64,000 nucleotides of DNA from Luteolibacter arcticus (GTDB taxonomy: Bacteria > Verrucomicrobiota > Verrucomicrobiia > Verrucomicrobiales > Akkermansiaceae), in assembly GCF_025950235.1 (NCBI RefSeq), contig NZ_JAPDDT010000012.1, forward strand, positions 124,001 to 188,000, in the 5' to 3' direction. Below the pieces are notes generated by a model. That model ran no database searches. It saw nothing but the letters and a program-made list of their open reading frames with translations, and was not told the DNA's origin. The number at the start of each line of letters is the position of its first letter. The stretch's first letter is position 1. The translations under genes and the position numbers were made by a program. Positions 26,113 through 34,034 of this stretch are shown in pieces.

Positions 26113-27261
26113 TTATTTCTCAGGGAGCGCCGCGGCGGCGACCGAGTCGAGCTTCTGCAGGAAGCGGTCGATCGCCGCTTGATCGAAGCTCCTTGGCGGC
26201 TTGGCTGCGGCGAAGAGGCCCTCGATCGCGCCGTCCGTGATCGGCCTCGGCTTTTTCGGCCCGGCGGTGGATTCATTCAGTCGATCGATCGCCAGGGCGA
26301 GGCGCTCGGCATAGTGTCCGATCGCGAGGAAACGGATTTCCGGGGTCACCTCGCCGAAGGCAGCGGGTTGGAATGGCGTCCGGTCGTTGAGAAGTTTCTC
26401 CAAGATGGCCCGTTCCTTCTCCACGCTCATCGGTTCGCTGGAGATCCGCTTGGCGTATTCATCCGCGCGGCGGACCAGGTCTTCCGGGGAGTCAGGCCAG
26501 TTGGTGCCGGTTGCCTGGAGCAGGGCCTGGATCGCCACGATCTCGGCGCGGCGACGCTCGGCTGGTTCGCGGCGGTCTTGGGCGGCGGCTTCGCGCAAGG
26601 CGACCGCTTGGCCCACGAGCCAGGTCCGGCCATGGGAAAAACCATCCGCCTCTTGCCAGTGTTTCGGCTGTGCAACCAAGAGGCCGTCGAGTTCGAAAAC
26701 CAAGGGGGGATGATTCGCTTCCAGCAGGTTGTTGGCGAGGTTCTGATGGCAAGCGACGCAGTTGTTGGCCCGCTCGTAGGCGGTTTCCAGAGGCCTCATG
26801 CCAAGCCGGGCGAGGGCATCCTTGGGGAACTCCGAGCGAGGCCGGGTGTGGGAAAGCAGCCAGTTCTCGGCTCCACCGTGGCAGTTGGCACAGGAGACGT
26901 GCTTGCCGCAGTCCAGCTTGTCCTGCTCTTTGACTGTCGAGGCGAAGACCGCGGGGTCCACTTGCCGCATCGGGGCATGGCATGCCGTGCAACTGGAAGA
27001 TTGGGCGGCATCCGCGATGCCTAGTCTTCCGGCGAGCGCGCGCGACTGCCCATTGTCGAGAGTGGCGGCGGAATTGTGATGAGGATCGTAGTCACGCCAG
27101 ATCAGGTAGGCACCGCGATTCAAGCCCGCTCCGCCGTGACAACCGCTGGTGCTGCAGGACTGGGGCGCGAGCACCTTGGATGGCGCCTCCGGCTCCGCGA
27201 GTACGACCCTCAGGAACAAGGCTGCGACCGAGACAACAAGTAGGGGGGAGCCTAGTCTCAT
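26113..27261 (-). CDS. Periplasmic tetraheme cytochrome (c554-like)
   Basis: A 382-residue exported protein with signal peptide MRLGSPLLVVSVAALFLRVV. Four haem sites occur in the N-terminal half: an unusual C-X4-C-H site (Cys36, Cys41, His42 in CSTSGCHGG) and three CXXCH sites (CTACH, CANCH, CVACH). Several extra His (DPHHN, LLSH, ANHPPL) could be distal ligands. The C-terminal half is helical and lacks haems. The layout resembles cytochrome c554-type electron carriers. It probably shuttles electrons across the periplasm between the membrane-bound decaheme and the outer-membrane barrel. It starts 174 bases after the CcsA gene, so it may have its own promoter. Confidence 0.9.
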   Translation of the reverse strand: MRLGSPLLVVSVAALFLRVVLAEPEAPSKVLAPQSCSTSGCHGGAGLNRGAYLIWRDYDPHHNSAATLDNGQSRALAGRLGIADAAQSSSCTACHAPMRQVDPAVFASTVKEQDKLDCGKHVSCANCHGGAENWLLSHTRPRSEFPKDALARLGMRPLETAYERANNCVACHQNLANNLLEANHPPLVFELDGLLVAQPKHWQEADGFSHGRTWLVGQAVALREAAAQDRREPAERRRAEIVAIQALLQATGTNWPDSPEDLVRRADEYAKRISSEPMSVEKERAILEKLLNDRTPFQPAAFGEVTPEIRFLAIGHYAERLALAIDRLNESTAGPKKPRPITDGAIEGLFAAAKPPRSFDQAAIDRFLQKLDSVAAAALPEK

Positions 27262-27435
27262 TCATCTGTTACTCTGAATTGCGGGCATGCTTGCTGGCAA
27301 GGCGATTCTCGGCGCCAGAGGCCCCGAATGGCTGTTAGCTGAAGCATCCCTTGAGCCATTTTACTTGGCCAAGAGGTTAACAATTCATCGGACAACTTGC
27401 GATGCGCTATGTTCACCCGCAGGGCAAGTTTCCCG

Positions 27436-29262
27436 TCAGGCGGCCACGCGTCGCGGGATCATGGCCAGCGCCATCACGAGAAGCTGGCTCGCGACGAACG
27501 CGGAAAGCCACACGAACGCGCGGTCGGTGAAGCCGTAGGAGTGCAGGCCAATGCCCAACATGTTAGTGCCAAACCACGACCAACTGGTGACGATGTTCCC
27601 GAACACCGCCATCACCATCATGCCCTTTTCGCGGATCATGCCCCCCCACCGGGCGTGCAGGATGAGCGCGTTCCAGATCACGATCAAAAGGGCCCCATTC
27701 TCCTTCGGATCCCAGCCCCAGAACCTCCCCCAGGATTGGTCGGCCCAGATGCCACCGAGGACCGTGCCGACGAAACTCGCCAGGGTGGCAAAGCAGAGGG
27801 TTCCGTAAACCATGCCCCGCATCGAAACGGCCTCCGTCTTCGGAACGCCCACCAGGGCGTGACGCACCAGGAAGAGGATGGCAATGGCTCCCGCCAGGAA
27901 GGTCGCCGAGTAGCCAAGCGTGATGACGATGACATGGGTGGCGAGCCAGAAGTTGCTATCGAGCACCGCACGCATCATCTCGAGCGTGTCGCCGCCGAGC
28001 GACAGGTGATGGGCGATGAGCAGGGTGGCAAAGCCCGTGAGGGCCGCGACGGCGGTCCCGATCGCGTTCTTGTGGAAGAGCTCGAGCACGATGCTCAGCA
28101 CGATGGCACCCCAGCCGATGAAAATGGCGGAGGAATAGAGGTTGGTGACCGGAGGCCGGCCTTCTAACATCATCCGCGTGATCAACCCGACCGTGTGAAT
28201 CACGAAGCCGAGGAGGAGCACGCGGAACGCCGTGGTTCGCAACCCGCCCTGCGGCCATAGCCACGAAAGGAACGCGCACACGAAGCTGGCGATGTAGACC
28301 GGCATGCAGGAAGTGAACGGCGCGAGCTGATTGAAAATCCATTCGGCGCGTGATTTTCGCAGGTCGCCCGGGCGCTCCTCCTGCAGTTGGTTGCGCAAGT
28401 TCCCGACGGTGGAATCGAAGGTGGTGGTGTCTCCGGCTCGCCATGCGGTGCCGAGCCGGGCATAGGCCGAGGTGGATGGATTCAGTCGGCCGTCCGAGGC
28501 CGCTGCCAGAGCCGAGTCGGCCAAGGTGCGCCACACGCCAGGGCTCGCCGCCGGTGAGGGTGGCTCCGTTAGAACATTGGTTTGTGCGGACCACTCGCCA
28601 AGCACTCGCAGGCGTGCCTCGGCAGCCTCAATGACGGTGGCATCGTAGTCCTCGCCGCGCTCGCGTTTGGCAGTTGCCTCGGCGGCGCTCTTGGCTCCCG
28701 CCACGAGCTGGTCCAAGTCGAACTCAAGTTGCTTCGTCGCCGGATGGCCGAATGCGAACTTCAGCTGTTGGTAGCGCTCGAGATCCCGCCACAGTTTCAT
28801 CACCGCCTTTTCATAGGTGCTCCAGGTTTGAGGTTCCTTGGCGGCGATCCGTGAGGCTTCTTCCGACAATTTCCCGAGCCGGGGGACCAGGCTTTCGAAG
28901 GAGAAGTATTTCTCCTCATCGACCGTCAGACCCATCAGCCCGAGGGCTTCGTCGTGCAGCACCGGAAAGACCATCCGCCGGTCCGCGGCATCGGGTTGGA
29001 AGGCGAGTTCGGCCAGCCAGGCGGTGGGGGAGGGGGGGGCATCCTTGCCGGAAACCCGCTGCTTGCCGCGGATGGAAAGGAGCGCGTTGCGAGCGAGGGA
29101 ATCGATCGGTTGGACCCGGCCATTGGCGACCACGGGCAGGCTGCCGAAGGCACGGAGATCCGGTCCCGGCGGTTTCTTTAAACCACGCCACGCCCCGGTC
29201 CCCAGCACGAGCAGGCAGAGGAACGGGAGCAGCCAACCCAGGCGGCGCATCGGGAATGTCAT
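27436..29262 (-). CDS. ccsA: CcsA-type cytochrome c biogenesis protein (system II)
   Basis: A 608-residue membrane protein. The N-terminal 330 residues are an anchored periplasmic domain (TM near residues 8-22), and the C-terminal half has eight or so membrane helices with the haem-handling WWD motif (SWGRFWGWDPKENGAL) and the flanking histidines (HTVGLITR, HVIVITLGY, HSYGF). CcsA with ResB exports haem and attaches it to apocytochromes. The long N-terminal extension is more than usual for CcsA (300-350 residues). ATG overlaps the ResB stop by 4 bases. The start is MTFPMRRLGWLL; the longer frame overlaps ResB. Confidence 0.93.
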   Translation of the reverse strand: MTFPMRRLGWLLPFLCLLVLGTGAWRGLKKPPGPDLRAFGSLPVVANGRVQPIDSLARNALLSIRGKQRVSGKDAPPSPTAWLAELAFQPDAADRRMVFPVLHDEALGLMGLTVDEEKYFSFESLVPRLGKLSEEASRIAAKEPQTWSTYEKAVMKLWRDLERYQQLKFAFGHPATKQLEFDLDQLVAGAKSAAEATAKRERGEDYDATVIEAAEARLRVLGEWSAQTNVLTEPPSPAASPGVWRTLADSALAAASDGRLNPSTSAYARLGTAWRAGDTTTFDSTVGNLRNQLQEERPGDLRKSRAEWIFNQLAPFTSCMPVYIASFVCAFLSWLWPQGGLRTTAFRVLLLGFVIHTVGLITRMMLEGRPPVTNLYSSAIFIGWGAIVLSIVLELFHKNAIGTAVAALTGFATLLIAHHLSLGGDTLEMMRAVLDSNFWLATHVIVITLGYSATFLAGAIAILFLVRHALVGVPKTEAVSMRGMVYGTLCFATLASFVGTVLGGIWADQSWGRFWGWDPKENGALLIVIWNALILHARWGGMIREKGMMVMAVFGNIVTSWSWFGTNMLGIGLHSYGFTDRAFVWLSAFVASQLLVMALAMIPRRVAA

Positions 29263-30452
29263 GGGGAAGGGGAAGGTGCGGGGCGCTTGCGGGTCACGGC
29301 CTTGGCCAGATGCTGGGAGAAGATCCAGAGGAGGCCCAAGCCGACCATGCTGCAGGCGAGGTAGGGCAAGGTCCACACCGGGTTGCGCACGACATGGAGG
29401 ATGCTGGTCCGGTCATTGTTCGCGAAGCCGGACTGATAGAAGGTGAGGCCCTGATAGCGCAGGGGATGATTCATGTAGACGAGCGTTTCGCGGTTTTCAC
29501 CAGCCGCGGGGTTTTCCAAGCGGATCCGGCTGGAAAAATTCTTGGGGATCTGGGTGCCGAGATAACGGTCATGGGTGAAGTCGAGCAGGCGGATGGAAAA
29601 CGGGTAGTAGTGCCGGCGCTGGCGGAGCGCCATGCCCCGCGGGCGCCCCTCGGGGCCGAAGTTTTGGGTCGTCGGAAAGCCGCTGGAGAGAAGCCAGGTG
29701 CCGAGTGATTTCCCGTCGGCACCGAAGACCTCGACGAAGGCGGAACTGTGATCGATCCGGTCCATGGCGGTCTCGTGTGGCAGCTCACGCACCGCGTGGC
29801 CGGTTCCTGGGCCGCGGTCGGCCCGGGTTGGACCGAAGTTGGGGCCAGCCGAGCTTTCGGCGACGACCTCGCTGTTGCGGAAGAAGCGGACGATCCTCAG
29901 TGAGAAGCCCTCGAGGTCGAACCGCTCACCGTCGCGCAGGCGGCTCATGGGGATGGCCGTGACGACTTCCACCCCGGGCTCGCTCGCGTCCACGATCGCC
30001 AGCTCGATCTCTCGGGACGCCGTCGAATAGTTGCGGGCCTGGCCTTCATCGAGAGTCATCTGCGACTCTTCCGCGAGGACAGCAGTGAACAGTTCCCCGA
30101 GCAGCAGCAGGATGATCCCGAGGTGGACCAAGACAATACCCGCCTTCTTCCGATGGAACTCGAAGCGGGTGGCGTGGGCAGCCACCAGATTGAGCAGGAG
30201 AAGCGAGCCCAGCAGCATTCCTCCAGGAAATGGAATGGATGTCTTGCCCTCGCCGGGAGCGAGATCGAACCACGCGATCCAGGCGCGGAGATGACGTTGC
30301 TGGACCTCATGGATTCCCAATTCGACCTGCGCCAAGGTAGCGGCGAACACCAGGATCATGCACAGCGCCAGGAGCACCACGGTGAGACGCAGCGAGCTGA
30401 GCGCACGGGTGATGGAGCGAACGGTATGGACCATCGTGGAATCCAACGTCAT
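29259..30452 (-). CDS. resB: ResB-like cytochrome c biogenesis protein (system II)
   Basis: A 397-residue membrane protein with helices near residues 20-42 (LRLTVVLLALCMILVFAATL), 78-92 and 104-126, a large periplasmic domain and a C-terminal helix (about 360-383). This is the plan of ResB/Ccs1. It opens with TVRSITRALSSLRLTVVLLA, the usual ResB start region. It works with CcsA, with which it overlaps by 4 bases, and overlaps the upstream lipoprotein gene by 4 bases. Located inside the cytochrome run, it probably matures its ten- and four-haem proteins. Confidence 0.92.
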   Translation of the reverse strand: MTLDSTMVHTVRSITRALSSLRLTVVLLALCMILVFAATLAQVELGIHEVQQRHLRAWIAWFDLAPGEGKTSIPFPGGMLLGSLLLLNLVAAHATRFEFHRKKAGIVLVHLGIILLLLGELFTAVLAEESQMTLDEGQARNYSTASREIELAIVDASEPGVEVVTAIPMSRLRDGERFDLEGFSLRIVRFFRNSEVVAESSAGPNFGPTRADRGPGTGHAVRELPHETAMDRIDHSSAFVEVFGADGKSLGTWLLSSGFPTTQNFGPEGRPRGMALRQRRHYYPFSIRLLDFTHDRYLGTQIPKNFSSRIRLENPAAGENRETLVYMNHPLRYQGLTFYQSGFANNDRTSILHVVRNPVWTLPYLACSMVGLGLLWIFSQHLAKAVTRKRPAPSPSP

Positions 30453-31462
30453 GGGAGGATGGCCGATCGGACGAAGGCCTCGAACTTTTCCTTGTTCTGG
30501 CGGACGAGCTCCGCATCGCCAGTCAGCTTGAAGAACCAGGTGACGCCGCCTGCGCGGAGGATCGCGGCGCTGGTGGCGCCCGGCCGATTGCCCTCGGAGA
30601 TCGCTTCTTCGCTGACCATGTGGGTGATGATCGCTGGGCCGGAGGGAGTCTCAAGGGTTGGCCATGTCGCCGGATCGTCGTCCGCTTTCAATTCTGGCAG
30701 TTTGAGTTGTTGGCGCCAGCGGTTCACATTGTCGAGCGTGTTGCCCCCGTCACCCATCAAGGGGATGACCGAAACATCGCCGTCCACGCCGCCGGATCCC
30801 GGAATGCTGAAGCTCGCGACCCTCATCGAGCTACCCTCGCTCTTCACCCAGCCGTCGGGAACGTCGAGGTTGATCCGGGGTTTCTCGGGGGTCGGAGGGA
30901 GTTTCGGCGGCGGGGGCGGAGTCGCTGGCCCACCCTGGATCCCCGTCAGGAAAGTGAGGAACTCGCCCCGGCATGAATCGAGCTCTGCGACCGGTGAGTT
31001 GAGCTTGAAGAACCACGTCTGATCGCCGTGGGAAAGGATCGCTGCGAGGATTCCTTTGGACGCGCCGCGCAACTCATAGAGGGTGGCGTGGGCGGCGAGG
31101 GTCTTAATCTCGATGCGTTCGCCCTCCGGTTTCGTCACCGCGGGAAGCCCAATCTGCTCGCGCCATCGGTTCACGTTGGCATCGGCACCACCGGCGTCTC
31201 CCGGCAGAGCGGAAATCGACACCTCGCACTCCGGGCGGAGGCGATAACGGGCCTGCTGGAATTGTCCCGGTTCTTGCGCGCCCCAGTTCTCCGGGACCTG
31301 CCAACGGATCGACTTCGGAGATTCGGCCGGAGCGGATGGTGCCGGCTTCTCATCGAAGTCGACGACCGCGACCCGGTAGGTGCGGATCTTTTCTTCGGAA
31401 CAGGAAGCCAGCACGAGACAAAGCGTGGCAAGGCTGAGAACGGGTAACCGGTGGTGGATCAT
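30449..31462 (-). CDS. Lipoprotein with duplicated ~120-residue domain
   Basis: A 337-residue lipoprotein: signal MIHHRLPVLSLATLCLVLAS then Cys21. Two copies of one domain follow. Copy 1 (about residues 45-180) has RWQVPENWGA, ECEVSISALPGDAGG and NVNRWREQIGLP; copy 2 (about 200-337) has NLDVPDGWVK, DGDVSVIPLMGDGGN and NVNRWRQQLKLP, each ending with a TWFFKLxG strand. A Pro-rich linker separates them. I recall such single- or double-domain lipoproteins next to ccsA/resB-type genes in Planctomycetes and Verrucomicrobia; the role is not known to me. The start was chosen at the lipoprotein signal; the longer frame overlaps the decaheme gene. Overlap with ResB is 4 bases. Confidence 0.85.
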   Translation of the reverse strand: MIHHRLPVLSLATLCLVLASCSEEKIRTYRVAVVDFDEKPAPSAPAESPKSIRWQVPENWGAQEPGQFQQARYRLRPECEVSISALPGDAGGADANVNRWREQIGLPAVTKPEGERIEIKTLAAHATLYELRGASKGILAAILSHGDQTWFFKLNSPVAELDSCRGEFLTFLTGIQGGPATPPPPPKLPPTPEKPRINLDVPDGWVKSEGSSMRVASFSIPGSGGVDGDVSVIPLMGDGGNTLDNVNRWRQQLKLPELKADDDPATWPTLETPSGPAIITHMVSEEAISEGNRPGATSAAILRAGGVTWFFKLTGDAELVRQNKEKFEAFVRSAILP

Positions 31463-31476
31463 CAGCGACGAGGCAA

Positions 31477-33201
31477 TCACTTGGCGGGCGCGGCTTTCAC
31501 AGGGTCCCCGAACAGGGAGCCCTTGGCGTGGTGATAGGTGTGACAACTGGTGCAGCGGTGATCAATGCCACCCTTGGGGCTGTGACAATCGACGCACCGC
31601 TTGATCGACGGGAGGTTGAGATCGCTGGTCTTCTCGCTGACGGTCACATTGTGGCAGTCGGCGCATTTGAAGCCCTTGCTATGGAGGTCGTGATTGAAGC
31701 TCCCGAGGGTCATCCAGCGCTCGGGAGTTGCAGGCTTGGCGATGCCAGGGGTGCCGTTCGTGTCCTTGGGGTCGGTGACTTCATGGCAGGTGGCGCAGCC
31801 ATTGAATGGAGTCTGGCGCCCATCGGGCAACTTGCTTTCGTGGTCCGCGAAGAACACCGCCCGTTCGAGGAATTCGCCGCTTTGTTGATAGCTGCCTTCC
31901 AGGTTGGCCACCTTCGAATCCACATATTTCTTGAGAGCTTCAGCCTGCGTGATTCCTTCCTGGGTACGGGCGTACTCCGCATACTGGATGGGGAGGCTTC
32001 GCACGAATGCGCGGACATAATAGGGATCGCCGTGTGGCAGGAGGAGGCCAAGGTGGGTTTCATCGCTGGTGCCGGGATCAAACTTCAGCGGGTGGCAAGT
32101 GGCGCAATGCTGGGAGTAGGTGATCGGCCTTTGATACTCGCCGCGGGCGTCGCGCTCGTGACAGTGGCGGCAGTCGAGTTGCTCGGTACTGGGCGGTGGA
32201 AAGGGAAGGCCTCCGTCCTTCAAATGGTAGGCATGGTTGAACTTCAGCGGATTCGTGTCGCGCACTTGTCCGGGCTCGAGGTCACGGAGCTGCCGGAACT
32301 CCGGGTGATCGGTGTGAAAGCTGTTGATCACTTCCGTGTAGCCGGTTGCCGGTCGTTGCCGTGGTGGGGCCACGGAGCCGGAGTCCTCCGCCGGAGTGGA
32401 GTGGGCACCCTTTGCCTGTTCGCGGGCCTTGGCCATGAGCGTGGCATCGCCGTGACAGGAGATGCAGAGGCCGCTGTCGACCTCGGGCATGGCGCCATCG
32501 GTGACGTGCTCCTTGTGACAGGCATGACAGGCGAACTGGGAAGGCATGTTCGCCTGGTGGAAGTCCATCCCCTGATGGCAGGCGAGACAGCTCTGATCCA
32601 TCGGGGAAGCTTCGAGCGGGCCCTTGCGGGTCCAGTCGTGGGGAGCCAATCCTTGCTTGAACGCCTCGACTGCCTGGACGTGCCATTGCCCGCCATCCTT
32701 GCCGGCGCTGGCGTGACAGGCGGCGCAGCTACTCTGATCGCCCGACATCGCGGCGTGCCGCTTCGTGAAGTGATCGCTGGCATGCACGCTGGAAATCGGT
32801 CCCGGGTTGATGAAGTCATCGCGTCGCGAGCCCCCGATGCCGATGTAGAGCGCGATGAGGCTGGCGAGGATGGTGACGAGCGTGACCCGCTTGCGGATGC
32901 CGCGGAGCGTCAGGCGCGGCTGGCACTTGGGAACTGCGTTGCAGCAGGTGCCGTCGGGGAAGGGACCTTTGTCACACGTGCCGCCGGCGGACTTCGCACG
33001 GGTGCACATCCAATGCCCCTTCGATTCGCCGGGCTTGGTTTCCAAGCGGGGCGCGCACTCGTAGGTGGCCCGGCATTTCCCTCGCGGCGAGGGTCCGACC
33101 GAGCAGCTTCCTCCCTGGCAGGTGCGACCGCAGGCCCAGTCATGGTTCGGCCGGATGTAGTCCTTTTCAGGAAACTCCGGGGTGGGGTGGGGGTCACTCA
33201 T
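31477..33201 (-). CDS. Membrane-anchored decaheme cytochrome c with Cys-rich N-terminal domain
   Basis: A 574-residue protein. Residues 1-100 hold ten cysteines (24, 28, 33, 43, 49, 66, 76, 86, 87, 93) in two related units (GGSCSVGPSPRGKC and GGTCDKGPFPDGTC). One membrane helix follows (about 106-122), then a periplasmic part with ten CXXCH motifs (CAACH, CLACH, CHACH, CISCH, CRHCH, two CATCH, CADCH, CVDCH, CTSCH). With no cleavable signal and the helix at 106, the Cys-rich part should face the cytoplasm. It probably receives electrons from the cytochrome b-like protein, whose stop it overlaps by 4 bases, and passes them to periplasmic carriers. NapC/CymA-type quinol oxidases are far smaller. 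Confidence 0.93.
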   Translation of the reverse strand: MSDPHPTPEFPEKDYIRPNHDWACGRTCQGGSCSVGPSPRGKCRATYECAPRLETKPGESKGHWMCTRAKSAGGTCDKGPFPDGTCCNAVPKCQPRLTLRGIRKRVTLVTILASLIALYIGIGGSRRDDFINPGPISSVHASDHFTKRHAAMSGDQSSCAACHASAGKDGGQWHVQAVEAFKQGLAPHDWTRKGPLEASPMDQSCLACHQGMDFHQANMPSQFACHACHKEHVTDGAMPEVDSGLCISCHGDATLMAKAREQAKGAHSTPAEDSGSVAPPRQRPATGYTEVINSFHTDHPEFRQLRDLEPGQVRDTNPLKFNHAYHLKDGGLPFPPPSTEQLDCRHCHERDARGEYQRPITYSQHCATCHPLKFDPGTSDETHLGLLLPHGDPYYVRAFVRSLPIQYAEYARTQEGITQAEALKKYVDSKVANLEGSYQQSGEFLERAVFFADHESKLPDGRQTPFNGCATCHEVTDPKDTNGTPGIAKPATPERWMTLGSFNHDLHSKGFKCADCHNVTVSEKTSDLNLPSIKRCVDCHSPKGGIDHRCTSCHTYHHAKGSLFGDPVKAAPAK

Positions 33202-34034
33202 AACACGGCGGCGGAGAAGGCGTGGACAAGCACGATGTGCAGCACGGAAAAGACCAGAAGGGCGTAGCTGAGAGGAATGTGCACGAACAGCCAGAGCCGC
33301 AGGGCGGACTGAAGCGAGTATTGGTAGTCGAGCAGGTGCTTGCGGCTGACGAGTTCCCGCAAGCGGCCGAGCATCTCGCGTTCGCTTCCCTTGGCGTAGC
33401 GTTCGACCTCATCGAAACGCGAGGCATGGGCCGCCAGCGGTGCCTTGGACTGTCTCAGATGAGCCCACCAATTGCAGGGCTTGGTGAAGAACAGGCCCAG
33501 GTCTTCGGTGTAGAAGCCGGTGGTAACGGGGGAGGTCTGGCCGTCGGTGCTCGCCAGCATCAGCGCCTCGGCCGCCTCGCGCAGATGCGCCCGGGCGTGG
33601 GGGATGCGTTCGTAGGGAGTCTCGTATCCGGAGATGGTGAGCTTCCTCGGGAAGGTGCGGCTCATCCACCAGCCGACCAGACCTGAAACGAAGACCACCA
33701 CGAAGCACCAGGCGAGGAGCTGATGGAAGATGCCCGCGGGCCAGGTCCATCCCATGTGGGCGAAGAAGAGAGGGCCGGAGACGACCCCGAGGAACAGGTG
33801 CATTTTCAGCCAGAAACTGGCACTGCCGAGGCGCAGGAATGGAACCCGCTTGCGCAGGTTGAAAAACGTCAGGATTAGCATCAGCGCGAACAGCACCCAG
33901 CCGCTCAGGTAGGCATGGCGCGGATACTGCGGAATCAGCACGATGGCAGCCGCCAGAAGGGCGGCGATCACCACTGCGGTCACCAGCACGCCACCGAGCT
34001 TTCTCCGCGGGGAGCCTAACGTTCCTTCAGCCAT
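33198..34034 (-). CDS. Cytochrome b-like integral membrane protein
   Basis: A 278-residue protein with about five membrane helices (near residues 15-33, 45-60, 78-95, 105-125 and 245-270). Histidines lie within or at the edge of helices: KMHLFLGVV, FFAHMGWTW, GIFHQLLAW, FVHIPLSYALL, VLHIVLVHAF. This is the pattern of di-haem b membrane subunits such as ferric-reductase-like or HydC/FdnI-like proteins. The likely role is to link cytosolic donors or quinol to the membrane decaheme. The ATG (MAEGTLGSPRRK) overlaps the end of the iron-sulphur gene by 19 bases; a longer start lies further inside that gene. Confidence 0.85.
   Translation of the reverse strand: MAEGTLGSPRRKLGGVLVTAVVIAALLAAAIVLIPQYPRHAYLSGWVLFALMLILTFFNLRKRVPFLRLGSASFWLKMHLFLGVVSGPLFFAHMGWTWPAGIFHQLLAWCFVVVFVSGLVGWWMSRTFPRKLTISGYETPYERIPHARAHLREAAEALMLASTDGQTSPVTTGFYTEDLGLFFTKPCNWWAHLRQSKAPLAAHASRFDEVERYAKGSEREMLGRLRELVSRKHLLDYQYSLQSALRLWLFVHIPLSYALLVFSVLHIVLVHAFSAAVL

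Noticed and set aside
31528-33267. A 579-codon plus-strand frame opposite the decaheme gene
   Set aside because: Composition is Gly, Val and Ala-rich without motifs; the ten CXXCH motifs on the minus strand decide the matter.
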